A stretch of DNA of 54,924 nt from an uncultured Clostridia bacterium (GTDB lineage Bacteria; Bacillota; Clostridia; Christensenellales; Pumilibacteraceae): the NCBI GenBank assembly GCA_944362615.1, contig CALVTM010000008.1:1-54924 (forward strand), read 5' to 3'. Every line of letters starts with the position of its first letter. Position 1 is the stretch's first letter. A model generated the notes under the pieces. The model was not told the origin of the DNA, made no database searches, and was given only the letters and a program-made list of their open reading frames with translations. Made by a program: the position numbers and the translations under genes. Below are positions 15,507 to 24,266 of this stretch, piece by piece.

Positions 15507-16961
15507 TCACTCCTCCTCTACCAGGTATTCCACGTACATGGACCAGAAATATCCCGTGCCGAAATCCGACTTCTTCGCATTTACAAGCACTATGCGGCAG
15601 TCGGGCGGCGTGCCGTCCATGAGTCCGCCGGATACGGATACATTGTCCTGGCTTGTTTCGAGCAGACGTATGCGCTTAAGCGAATCGCATCCCGAGAACA
15701 CGCCGTTATCTATCTGCCGGATACCTACCGGCACGGTCACCTCTTCAAGTACCTTGCAGTCGCTGAGCGCACCAGCAAGTATGGAAACTACATATTTATT
15801 ATCGTAAACGACGGGCAGTACGATATTCGTAAGCTCCGTAGCCTCTTCCTTGACTCCGGATATCGCAAGATAACCGCCTTCAAGCTCGGTATACTCGAAC
15901 AGATCTCCGTCGGTATACGGCAGGTTGGGATCGATATCGCTCTGCTCGAACTGAGGCGGGGGCGGCTCCGGAAGCTCAACGTCAACGGCGGAAGTATCCC
16001 CCTTGACCAGCTTGAGATCGCGCACGAGCTGTACGGTGCGGAGCACTACGCCGCTGTCGTTGAGGTGGAAGTTGGTGTCATAAAAATATCTGTAATCGTA
16101 AATATACGCGTACGGGTCGGATATGACCTCGCAATCGAGTACCTGCGTAAGGTATTCGTAATAATCCGCGGTGTCTTTGCGGACGTCCTCGCTGCGTACC
16201 GCGCGCTCGTTTACCGGTGCAAACGAATAATACACCTCTGCGCCGCGCATCCGGCAGTAAGATACATAGTCGTTCACGTAATCGACGAATTCATCAGTCA
16301 TATCCTCCGCCGAATACCTGACCGGCTCGTCAAGATATCCGGTCGCAAGGATGTTGCCCTCGCGCGGGAAGATACCCTTGTCTATCTCGCCGTATTCATT
16401 CACGACAGACGCCCTGTAGACGCCCTCTAAGTCGAATTGTTCGTTCGTCTGTATGTTCTCCACCTTCGTGCGCGCAAACCCCCACGACGCGGCAAGAACG
16501 TCTCCGACGTTGTCAAAAGCTATGTGCGCAAGTATGTCCGGACGGGATTCCGTCGCTTTCAGCATCGACTCCGCTCCGAAGTAGAGCGTTGTCGATTCCG
16601 CGGTCATCTCGGGCGCAAGCACTATGATGTCGCCTTTGCGTATGTTCGCTTTCGAGAGGTCCATCATTACTTTGACGCCGAAAGAACCGTACAGTCCGAA
16701 CGAAACGGACGGCATTCCGTACAGCTCTTCAAACAGCTCGCTGTCCAGTCCGAATGCGACGCTCGAACCGCCCACGACTATCACTTTCGGCTCGTCGACA
16801 GAGCAGAGTCTGTCGTACTGCTTGGAAAGCGCCGCGTAGTAGGTCTCCGCGTACTGGGCGCCCGTTGCGGCAAGCACGACGGGTACCGAGGCAATGGGAA
16901 TGATGACTGCAAGTACGAAGCATATGACGGATATTACTATCTTCAATACCTTCTTTTTCAT
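15507..16961 (-). CDS. SGNH-like (DltD/AlgJ-type) protein with C-terminal LRR_5 repeats
   Basis: 484 aa. An N-terminal signal anchor (residues ~6-31) is followed by an SGNH-like domain with VIVVGGSSVAFGLDS (GGSS at 64-67 in block-I position), a central DIIVLAPEMT strand and DTNFHLN (D295, H299) near its end. A Pro-rich linker (PEPPPPQ) leads to LRR_5 repeats (~400-455: AGALSDCKVLEEVTV, GVFSGCDSLKRI). The domain order is the mirror image of its neighbour at 12992-15502. SGNH partners such as DltD, AlgJ/AlgX and PatB complete acyl transfer started by an MBOAT protein; the MBOAT gene lies 17 bases upstream. The LRR fusion is atypical and may bind the cell wall or glycan. Confidence 0.78.
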   Translation of the reverse strand: MKKKVLKIVISVICFVLAVIIPIASVPVVLAATGAQYAETYYAALSKQYDRLCSVDEPKVIVVGGSSVAFGLDSELFEELYGMPSVSFGLYGSFGVKVMMDLSKANIRKGDIIVLAPEMTAESTTLYFGAESMLKATESRPDILAHIAFDNVGDVLAASWGFARTKVENIQTNEQFDLEGVYRASVVNEYGEIDKGIFPREGNILATGYLDEPVRYSAEDMTDEFVDYVNDYVSYCRMRGAEVYYSFAPVNERAVRSEDVRKDTADYYEYLTQVLDCEVISDPYAYIYDYRYFYDTNFHLNDSGVVLRTVQLVRDLKLVKGDTSAVDVELPEPPPPQFEQSDIDPNLPYTDGDLFEYTELEGGYLAISGVKEEATELTNIVLPVVYDNKYVVSILAGALSDCKVLEEVTVPVGIRQIDNGVFSGCDSLKRIRLLETSQDNVSVSGGLMDGTPPDCRIVLVNAKKSDFGTGYFWSMYVEYLVEEE

Positions 16962-16978
16962 CTTTCACTCCCCCCTTC

Positions 16979-18472
16979 CTAAAACTGGAAATAGATGAAC
17001 GCGGACGACTGTCCGAGCGAAATCAGCAGCAGCCATGCCGCGGCTATCAGCCATACGATATAGATGTATCCGGTCGCATGACATACCTTGCTGCCGTCCG
17101 GCAGGAGATCCTTGCCGCGCGGTATGATTATGAGCTTATCGAGCGACAGCATGACGGTCGTGAGAAGCACTATCGTTATCGCCCCCACGACGTCCAGATC
17201 CATGAGCGCAAACGTATCGGTGAAGTACTGACCGGTCGCGGACCAGTCGGTAAACAGCTTGCCGAAGAACATGAACGCATCCCCTACCGAGCTGGCGCGG
17301 AAAAGCACAAGCCCGAAAAGCATGATCAGGTTTGTCTTGAGTATGCGGATAATCCGCGTTTTCGGTCCGTTCTCCGTCCACCCCATTTTAGCGCACAATG
17401 CGCTTTTCGGCTTTTTGAGAAGTCCCTCGAGCACCTGACATACTCCGTTGTAAAGACCCCATATGACGAACGTCCAGTTCGCGCCGTGCCACAGACCGCT
17501 GACAAAGAACACTATCAGCAGATTGAGATACACCCGCGCGCGCAGGTGCTTCTTACCCATGGCGCGGTAGTTCAGCGGCAGGTAGACGTAGTCGCGGAAC
17601 CACGTGTTCAGCGAGATGTGCCAGCGTGACCAGAAGTCGTCCAGGCTTTCGGAGAAAAGCGGGCTCCTGAAGTTGACCATGAGCTCTACGCCCATCATCT
17701 TTGCACAACCCGTTGCAATATCCGAATAACCCGAAAAGTCGCAGTATATCTGCACGATGAATACCAGCGTCGCAATCAGTACCGCAAGACCGGTCACCTG
17801 ACTCATGTCGGCGGCGTTGTACACCGAGTCGACGTACCTTGCAAGCGTGTCCGCAACGACTACTTTCTTGACAAACCCCGCAGCCATGATCTTGAATCCC
17901 TGCCAGAGGTTATCCGTATTCAGCTTGTGTTCGCTCTTGAGCTGAGGAAGGAGGTCCTGCGGACGCTCGATCGGTCCCGCAACAAGCTGAGGGAAGTAAG
18001 ATACGAACAGCGCAAAATAGCCGATGTGCTTTTCGGCGTCTATAGAACCGCGGTATACGTCGATGACGTATGAAAGCGTCTGGAAAGTGTAGAACGATAT
18101 ACCGACGGGAAGTATCAGATTGAGGAAGAAGTCGTCCACTTCAGCGCCGAATACGCGGAGCAGTGACGTTATACTTCCGGATATGAAGTTGAAATACTTG
18201 AAGAAGAACAGCAGCCCGAGACAGATGACGAGAGTCACTACGAGCAGCAGATTTTTCAGCCATTGTTTCTTTACGCGGTCGAGCAGCAGTCCGGCTACGT
18301 ATGAAGTCAGCGTCGTCGCAAGTATCAGGAATATGAGTTTGAAATTCCAGTACGCATAAAATATGTAACTTGCGATTAGCAGCATTATCCACCTTACCTT
18401 ATGCGGCAAAGCGTAATACAGCACAAGCACTATAACCAGGTATATCAGAAAGACGAGCGAATTAAAACTCAT
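16979..18472 (-). CDS. MBOAT O-acyltransferase (AlgI/DltB family)
   Basis: 497 aa, about a dozen membrane segments. Family hallmarks: LVAGPIERP near 164-172, DFWSRWHISLNTWFRDYVYLPL, and GLWHGANWTF with the catalytic His329; H285 in RWHISL is also conserved. MBOAT proteins of this type pass acyl groups from a carrier protein or thioester across the membrane to extracellular glycans (alginate, teichoic acids). Neighbours supply the ligase, the carrier protein and two SGNH partners, so the full pathway is present. It overlaps the small membrane-protein gene by 4 bases. The acyl group and acceptor are not determined by sequence. Confidence 0.92.
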   Translation of the reverse strand: MSFNSLVFLIYLVIVLVLYYALPHKVRWIMLLIASYIFYAYWNFKLIFLILATTLTSYVAGLLLDRVKKQWLKNLLLVVTLVICLGLLFFFKYFNFISGSITSLLRVFGAEVDDFFLNLILPVGISFYTFQTLSYVIDVYRGSIDAEKHIGYFALFVSYFPQLVAGPIERPQDLLPQLKSEHKLNTDNLWQGFKIMAAGFVKKVVVADTLARYVDSVYNAADMSQVTGLAVLIATLVFIVQIYCDFSGYSDIATGCAKMMGVELMVNFRSPLFSESLDDFWSRWHISLNTWFRDYVYLPLNYRAMGKKHLRARVYLNLLIVFFVSGLWHGANWTFVIWGLYNGVCQVLEGLLKKPKSALCAKMGWTENGPKTRIIRILKTNLIMLFGLVLFRASSVGDAFMFFGKLFTDWSATGQYFTDTFALMDLDVVGAITIVLLTTVMLSLDKLIIIPRGKDLLPDGSKVCHATGYIYIVWLIAAAWLLLISLGQSSAFIYFQF

Positions 18473-18888
18473 TGTACGCCCTCCTTTCCTTTATCCTCTT
18501 TGTCATGTGCGTCTGCCGCGCCCTCGTCCGCAACCGGTGCGTCGGCTCGCGAACCGCTGTCCGGCGCTCCGTCAGCCGCCGCGCTTACGTTCGTCGTTAC
18601 GGCAGATGTTCCGGCTGCCGCCGCAGATGCTTTTGCGGCGTTCTCTTTCGCCTTCTTTTCCGAGATATGGCGCGCTATCAGGCGGATAACAAGATCCGCG
18701 GTGACGGATGCGAGCAGGAACACGAACACCTGCCGCAGTTCAGCGGCAAGCAAAAGCAGCATGATGATAACGCCGATGTGCAACAGTACGTTCACAACGG
18801 CGATAACGGCAAGGTTGCGCAGCTCGGCAAGACAATGCAGAGATATGACTACAACCAGGCACAATGTAATTATAAGCCAGATATTCAC
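18469..18888 (-). CDS. Small membrane protein of the acyl-transfer operon
   Basis: 139 aa. Two to three hydrophobic segments in the first ~85 residues (MNIWLIITLCLVVVISL, VIAVVNVLLHIGVIIMLLLL, VFVFLLASVTADLVI) precede a cytoplasmic Ala/Asp/Lys-rich low-complexity tail. No family recognised. It sits between the carrier-protein gene (3 bases) and the MBOAT gene (4-base overlap), where some dlt-like operons carry a small helper peptide such as DltX, though it does not resemble DltX in length. Probable accessory of the MBOAT step (inference). Confidence 0.65.
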   Translation of the reverse strand: MNIWLIITLCLVVVISLHCLAELRNLAVIAVVNVLLHIGVIIMLLLLAAELRQVFVFLLASVTADLVIRLIARHISEKKAKENAAKASAAAAGTSAVTTNVSAAADGAPDSGSRADAPVADEGAADAHDKEDKGKEGVQ

Positions 18889-18891
18889 TTA

Positions 18892-19140
18892 TCAGCCCTG
18901 CCCGGTCAGTTTTGCAATGCCGTCCACAATATTGCCTATCGAACGGAAAGTAACGATATCTTTCATTTTGAATTTTATGGAAAAAGTCTGTTCAAGATTG
19001 GCAAGGAAACGTATCTGTCCCATGCTGTCCCAGGCGGTAACGTCACCCGGTTTGGTGTCGCGCGTAAGCGGCGTGTTATCCGCGAAAGTCTTATGGAATA
19101 CTTCCTCCACTTTCTCGAAGATCTGATTTTCGTCCATCAC
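18892..19140 (-). CDS. Acyl carrier protein
   Basis: 82 aa, all-helical carrier protein. The phosphopantetheine attachment site is the Ser in AWDSMGQIRF, followed by the typical helix-III region (FKMKDIVTFRSIGNIVDGI). The length is normal. It is more like the DltC-type carriers found in exopolysaccharide and envelope acylation operons than a fatty-acid AcpP, which normally reads DSLD. It is encoded 10 bases after the adenylating ligase, the probable loading enzyme, and ahead of the MBOAT acceptor. Confidence 0.88.
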   Translation of the reverse strand: MMDENQIFEKVEEVFHKTFADNTPLTRDTKPGDVTAWDSMGQIRFLANLEQTFSIKFKMKDIVTFRSIGNIVDGIAKLTGQG

Positions 19141-19150
19141 AAATTCTCCT

Positions 19151-20620
19151 TTACTTTATCTGTGAATAAAATTTTCTGTCTATTTTACCGTTGGGGCGGC
19201 GCATGACCTTATCCGTCTGAGCGATAATCTGCGGATTCTTGAAGCCCTCAAGGTGCTTTGAAAGCGCGTTTTTCAGCGTTACAAAATCAAACGGCACGCC
19301 TTCTTTCATCACGACATGCAGGGTGACGAGCTTTCCGAACGTTTCGTCCGGACTGCCGAAGCATACGCAATCCTCAACAAGACCGGTCGCTATCGCCGCG
19401 CTTTCGACGTCCGTCGGGTTTATCTTGTGTCCGCCGGATATTATGACGTCTCCCGCTCTGCCCGCAAGGCAGATAAAGCCCTCATCGTCGGTATAACCGT
19501 AGTCGCTCATAAGCACTTTATCACCGAACAGCACCTTTTTCGTCGCCGCCTCATCCTTCCAGTAGCCGAGCATATGCGTTTCGGATTCCACCGCTATGAA
19601 CCACGGATTTTCTTTTGTCGCGACTTTGTCGACACAGTTCTCGTCCGTAAAGTGTATGATATTGCCCGCCGAAGGCTTGCCTATGCGCACGTCGGACGCA
19701 CCGTAACGCGAAAATTCGTAGTAACATATTTCCGACGTCTCCGTAGACGCATACATGTTGAAGAAGCGGACGTGCGGCATGAGTTCGGCAAACTCCCGCT
19801 GACGGGACGCCGGCAGTTTTTCGCCGCCTATCTCAATGAATACGAACTTATCGTCATACTTGACAAACTCTTCGCCCGTAAGCGCTATTATGTAGTTCAG
19901 AGCGGACGGAGTGAGTGTCGTCGCGTTGACTCCGTACTCGGACAGCGCATAGTAAAACTCACCGAGATCGGCAAGCCCGTCGGTGAACACCACAGTGGCG
20001 CCGCGTATCAGCAGAGTCGTGCCTCTGCCGACGGAGAGCACGTGATTAGTCGGCGTGGGCAGAAGCATGACGGTATCCCTGCTGTGAGGGATCTCCGAAC
20101 GCGTTCCGCTCGCTATGTATTTGTTGGAGAGCATAACGCCTTTCGCCGCGCCCGTCGTTCCCGTTGTGAACAGTATCTGACCGAGAGCGTCGAGTTCGGG
20201 CATTTCAAATTCACCGTAAGGGCGATCGGAAAGTTTTATGACCTCCGAAGCCGGTACGAATATGCTGCCCGTCTCACGGCTGAGCTGTTCGTCCTGCTTC
20301 CCGCCTATCAGCGCGCCTATTTTATCGAGGGATTTTATGACATTCCGCATCTGCGGCTCGGCAACGTCCTTTTCAAGCGGTACGAATACGCCGCCCGCTA
20401 TCTGAACGCCAAAATAGGCGACCCAGTAATCCAAAGTCGCCGATGAACGGCATACGGCAAAATCTCCTTTTCTGAAACCGCTGCTTCTCAGGTATTCGCC
20501 GAAACCGCATATCGCAGTATAAAGTTCGCCGTAAGTCAGAATCTCTCTTTTTACGATGATCGCCGGTTTATTCTTCAATGATACGGAATATTCCGCTAAA
20601 CATTCATGTAATGTTTTCAA
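19151..20620 (-). CDS. Acyl/aminoacyl-adenylating ligase (DltA-like, ANL superfamily)
   Basis: 489 aa. Class I adenylate-forming enzyme: A3 phosphate loop LFTTGTTGAAKG, A5 region FFNMYASTETSE, A7-A8 region LMSDYGYTDDEGFICLAGRAGDVIISGG and the C-terminal RRPNGKIDRK with the catalytic Lys. It should activate an acid with ATP and load it onto the carrier protein encoded next. In true dlt operons the acid is D-alanine; the substrate pocket is too divergent for me to assign it. Start: TTG at 20620, 5 bases after a GGAGAGGGG ribosome site; ATGs upstream in the open frame precede the promoter. First gene of the six-gene operon. Confidence 0.87.
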   Translation of the reverse strand: MKTLHECLAEYSVSLKNKPAIIVKREILTYGELYTAICGFGEYLRSSGFRKGDFAVCRSSATLDYWVAYFGVQIAGGVFVPLEKDVAEPQMRNVIKSLDKIGALIGGKQDEQLSRETGSIFVPASEVIKLSDRPYGEFEMPELDALGQILFTTGTTGAAKGVMLSNKYIASGTRSEIPHSRDTVMLLPTPTNHVLSVGRGTTLLIRGATVVFTDGLADLGEFYYALSEYGVNATTLTPSALNYIIALTGEEFVKYDDKFVFIEIGGEKLPASRQREFAELMPHVRFFNMYASTETSEICYYEFSRYGASDVRIGKPSAGNIIHFTDENCVDKVATKENPWFIAVESETHMLGYWKDEAATKKVLFGDKVLMSDYGYTDDEGFICLAGRAGDVIISGGHKINPTDVESAAIATGLVEDCVCFGSPDETFGKLVTLHVVMKEGVPFDFVTLKNALSKHLEGFKNPQIIAQTDKVMRRPNGKIDRKFYSQIK

Positions 20621-20665
20621 TTTTGCCCCTCTCCGGGCATAGCCTATATGCCCGCTTTTTATCAT

Positions 20666-20694
20666 ATAATACCACTGTAAAAGATGCGGGTCAA
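20666..20694 (-). promoter_or_regulatory. Promoter of the acyl-transfer operon
   Basis: TTGACC (20694-20689), 17-base spacer, TATTAT (20671-20666), giving a ~40-base leader to the TTG start. The -35 is embedded in CGTATTGAC, as at 10594-10603 and 12880-12889. Confidence 0.7.
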
Positions 20695-20883
20695 TACGCT
20701 CAGCACGCAAGGATATAAAAACGCCCCACTTGACATAAATTGTACCTGCAGGGCGCGTTGAACAGATGTTATAATGTGCTGAAAGTGAAGTTAAAGAACA
20801 CGGAAATCCTGTTGTAAACTTATTCGGGCTTGCGCTCGTTGTTTTTCTCCGATCCGGCTGTGAGAACGTCCCCCCTCTTGCAC

Positions 20884-20977
20884 GGCGCGGTAATCTTTTT
20901 CCGTTATGCGCGGCGCGGAAAGCTTTTTCTGTTATGCGCGGCGCGGAAATCTTTTTCTGTTATGCGCGGCGCGGCGG
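20884..20977. repeat. 28-bp tandem repeat, three and a third units
   Basis: Units start at 20884, 20912 and 20940 (consensus GGCGCGGAAATCTTTTTCTG followed by TTATGCGC), with a partial fourth from 20968. The three units differ at only three positions. They lie in the 520-bp gap between the acyl-transfer promoter and the GH3-2 terminator. No gene is apparent; the reading frames through it are low-complexity. Confidence 0.8.
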
Positions 20978-21037
20978 AAAAGGTTTTGAATGCTCCGGGC
21001 TTGCGAAAATGCCGATCGGTATCAGCGGAAACGGCAA

Positions 21038-21073
21038 CAAAAATACCGCCGCAGAAAAAACTCTGCGGCGGTA
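21038..21073 (-). terminator. Terminator of GH3-2
   Basis: Perfect 12-bp stem TACCGCCGCAGA / TCTGCGGCGGTA with a 6-base loop, followed on the minus strand by TTTTTG. About 70 bases past the GH3-2 stop. Confidence 0.88.
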
Positions 21074-21140
21074 CGCTTGCTGCGCCCGAACTGCGATGAG
21101 GGGTATCACTGCCCGGGACCAGATCAGACGGCTATATTAT

Positions 21141-24100
21141 TTATTTTTTAGCGTTTTCCGTCTGGTAACGCTCTCTTTTATCCTGCTTCATGACACTGAT
21201 CATTACGAATACGCCCCAGATGATAGCAGCGATTATAAGACCGAGGTCGAAGAAGAACAGAAGAACTTCCCACCATGCGTAGTAGGTTATATAGTAACCG
21301 CCTTCGCCATGACCGTTCATCGCATTGGAGCGAGACAGTGTGTAAAGGATGTTCTTGACGTTGTTGCGCAGTACGGTGAAGTCTGCGGGAGTCTCGGGAT
21401 CCCAAGGCTTAGGCGTGTTGGCGAGGTTGAGGTCGCCGCCTGCATATGCCATCTGCTTGGTATCCATGAAGGACTCGGTGTTGAAGTCGGTGATGACCAT
21501 ACCCTTGAATCCCCACTCGTTACGGAGGATCTCGGTAAGGAGTCTGTAGTCACCGCCGGTCCACAAAGTACCGATACGGTTGAACGAGCTCATGATACCC
21601 ATAGCCTCGCCTTCCTTGACTGCAATCTCGAAAGGCTTGAGGTAGATCTCACGGAGAGCCTGTTCGGTCAGCCATGTGCAGACGCCGGAACGGTTGGTCT
21701 CCTGGTCGTTGACTGCAAAGTGTTTAACCTGGCAGTAAACGCCCTTGCTACGCGCACCGCGGATAACGGCTGCCGCAAGCTTACCGGACATGAACGGATC
21801 TTCGCTGTAGTACTCGAAGTTACGTCCGCCGAACGGGCTGCGGTGAATGTTGATCGCGGGAGCGTACCATCCGCTGTAAGGTCTGTTGCCGGCACGCTGG
21901 TTACCGATGATACCTTCGTTACCTACGGACTCGCCCATGCCGAATGCAAGGTCAACGTTCCAGGTAGCTGCTATGACACACTCGCTGACATACGAGCAGG
22001 TCTTGTATACGGGGTTCTCGGATTCGATCTGAGCCATGAAGTAAACGAAACCTACGGGGCCGTCGGTAGCGAACGTCTTCATAAGACCGATACTCTCGAG
22101 AGCGGGGGTCTGGAATGCGCCGTTCATCGTAAACGACATCATTTCACTTTCTGTAAGGAGTGAGAGATAATCTTCCCAACGCTCATCATTGTAGTCGACC
22201 ATGATCGTACCGAGCTCATCTCTTAAAGGAACTTCGTCATCCGAGCCTTCTTCAGTCGTCATCTGGATCAGCTTGTAGATCTGAAGAGTACCGGCGGGAG
22301 AACCTGCCTCGGCAACGGTGGGCATCTGTATGTTGTCATCGCCGGCGATCGGGTTGTTCGTTGCGGTGCTCGTGATGGTGTTGTAGAAGTCTACGGTGAT
22401 CGTACGCTCAGCGTCCGAACCTGCAAGTACTTCGTTTACGGGATAGGTGCCTTCCCAGTCGTTACGGGAAAGTTCGCTCTCCATACCGTAGTTCTCTTCA
22501 AAGCTTACGTTGTCGTAACGGTTAACTACTTCGTAGTCGGTTACGGGGTCGTTCTTATACAGAACTTCGCCTGTGAGGTTGAAGCTGCGTGCGTCTACTT
22601 CGGTATGAGCGTCGCTTCTTACGCTTACGGTGTATTCGCCGGCGTCAAGCTCGTAACCGCGGTTGTCGTTACCGTTTGCATCGCTATAGTCGTACGAAGC
22701 AAAGTCGTAACCCTCAAAGGTTATCGTCACTTCATCGCTTTCGCCTGCCTCGATCAGATCGGTCTTGGCAAAGCCTACAAGAACTACTTCGGACTTCTCG
22801 ATCTCGCCGGGGGTGTAAGGAGCGGTCATGTATACCTGAACTACATCCTTACCTGCAACGTCACCGGTGTTAGTTACCTTAACCGTAACGCTGAACTCAG
22901 CGTCTTCGTCAGCCGTCCAGGTCATGGAAGCGCCGTCCGTAAACGACATATCGGTCACTTCCCATTCAAACGTGGTGTAGGACAGACCGTAACCGTAAGG
23001 GAATACTACATGGTCTTTATACCAGTCCTCTCCCTCGTATACGGCGCGGGTCTCGTAGTAACGGTATCCGACGTATACGCCTTCCTCGTAGTCAAGGTAA
23101 CGGGCAAGACCGCTGCCGCCGTCTATGATGTAGGTGTTACCTTTGGCAACGAGATAGTCTGCAAAGTTCTCATAGCTGGGATCTTTGGTAAAGTCACGCT
23201 GATAGGTATCGATCGTGTGACCGGAGGGGTTTACTTCGCCCTTAAGCACTCTGCCGAGAGCGTTGATACCGGAGTATCCGGGACCACCAATCCATACACA
23301 TGCGTTAATCTTTTCATAAATTCCGTCGAATCCTTCAACTACGGAATCATCGTTATCAGCCAACGCATCAAGGAATCCAAGCTCCATCGACGTCGATGAG
23401 TTGATTATTATAATGACGTTATCGAAATTGTTGCAAGCCTCGACGATCATATCCTGCTCGTTCTTGTCAAGCTCGAGATAGTGGTCGTCGCCGCTATAAG
23501 CACCGTTAACGGGAGTACCGTCAGCGTTCTGCATCGTACGGGGAAGGTCGAAAGACTCACCGCCGATACGGGTGATGACGACAAGAGCCGCATCATTGTA
23601 ATCTTTGTAGCTGTCTTTAACAGCCTGCGTGTAACTCGAGATCGGGGTCTCACCGGTAGCAAAACCGGGGATCGTGTCGCGCGAGTTGTCCAGCGTGGGA
23701 GATTTAGCTCTGCCGCTGCCGGATGCGCTGCTGTCGTAGAAGTCCTTCATGACAGTGTTGTAGGTGAAACCTGCATCTGTCAGACTGCCGTAAAGCGTCG
23801 GGGTCTCATCGGTAACCGTGAATGCACCGGAGCCGGAGCCGCCGTATGCAAGGTTTACCGAGTTCTTACCAAAGACGGAGACCTTAGCACCTTCCTCAAG
23901 AGGAAGCGCGTTATTCTCGTTCTTCAGAAGCGTTATACCTTCTTCACTTATCTTTTCATTGAACAGGTTGGACTTTTCAAACGCGTCGTCTTTATCCGCA
24001 TAGTCAGACGTGTAATACGTACCGCCGCCGAAAGACTTTACCGCACGATCACCGAACGCCGTTCTGAACACCTCGAACAATGCGGTTTCGGCAAGTATCG

Positions 24101-24191
24101 CAACCAGTATGAAGAACGCTATCACCGAGATGGATACGATGAACCATACCCGGGATCTCGTATATTTGAAAATCGCCTTAAAGAAATTCAT
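21141..24191 (-). CDS. Membrane-tethered, circularly permuted GH3 glycosidase (GH3-2)
   Basis: 1016 aa, same architecture as GH3-1: N-terminal membrane segment (~15-38), GH3 alpha/beta domain first (EEGITLLKNENNALPL, GGSGSGAF, ITRIGGESFDLPR with the likely acid/base Glu), fibronectin-III-like domain (DVVQVYMTAPY), then the catalytic barrel (APAINIHRSPFGGRNFEYYSED, KHFAVNDQET, GMVITD with the nucleophile Asp near 902), then a C-terminal membrane segment (VLLFFFDLGLIIAAIIWGVF) and a basic cytoplasmic tail. Start ATG with AGGAGA 5 bases upstream. It follows the InlB/CBM lipoprotein gene by 75 bases and is probably its operon partner. The intact motifs argue for an active enzyme; the glycoside specificity is unknown. 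Confidence 0.87.
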   Translation of the reverse strand: MNFFKAIFKYTRSRVWFIVSISVIAFFILVAILAETALFEVFRTAFGDRAVKSFGGGTYYTSDYADKDDAFEKSNLFNEKISEEGITLLKNENNALPLEEGAKVSVFGKNSVNLAYGGSGSGAFTVTDETPTLYGSLTDAGFTYNTVMKDFYDSSASGSGRAKSPTLDNSRDTIPGFATGETPISSYTQAVKDSYKDYNDAALVVITRIGGESFDLPRTMQNADGTPVNGAYSGDDHYLELDKNEQDMIVEACNNFDNVIIIINSSTSMELGFLDALADNDDSVVEGFDGIYEKINACVWIGGPGYSGINALGRVLKGEVNPSGHTIDTYQRDFTKDPSYENFADYLVAKGNTYIIDGGSGLARYLDYEEGVYVGYRYYETRAVYEGEDWYKDHVVFPYGYGLSYTTFEWEVTDMSFTDGASMTWTADEDAEFSVTVKVTNTGDVAGKDVVQVYMTAPYTPGEIEKSEVVLVGFAKTDLIEAGESDEVTITFEGYDFASYDYSDANGNDNRGYELDAGEYTVSVRSDAHTEVDARSFNLTGEVLYKNDPVTDYEVVNRYDNVSFEENYGMESELSRNDWEGTYPVNEVLAGSDAERTITVDFYNTITSTATNNPIAGDDNIQMPTVAEAGSPAGTLQIYKLIQMTTEEGSDDEVPLRDELGTIMVDYNDERWEDYLSLLTESEMMSFTMNGAFQTPALESIGLMKTFATDGPVGFVYFMAQIESENPVYKTCSYVSECVIAATWNVDLAFGMGESVGNEGIIGNQRAGNRPYSGWYAPAINIHRSPFGGRNFEYYSEDPFMSGKLAAAVIRGARSKGVYCQVKHFAVNDQETNRSGVCTWLTEQALREIYLKPFEIAVKEGEAMGIMSSFNRIGTLWTGGDYRLLTEILRNEWGFKGMVITDFNTESFMDTKQMAYAGGDLNLANTPKPWDPETPADFTVLRNNVKNILYTLSRSNAMNGHGEGGYYITYYAWWEVLLFFFDLGLIIAAIIWGVFVMISVMKQDKRERYQTENAKK

Positions 24192-24266
24192 ATATATCTC
24201 CTGTTAATTTTTTATTTCGGACCATACCGCCCGCCCAGGCGGGCGGCAGATCCGGATCCGGGTATC

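Noticed and set aside
12992..20620. Naming the operon dltABCD
   Set aside because: The ligase and carrier are dlt-like in kind only; the carrier motif and the SGNH-LRR proteins differ, so D-alanylation is not supported.
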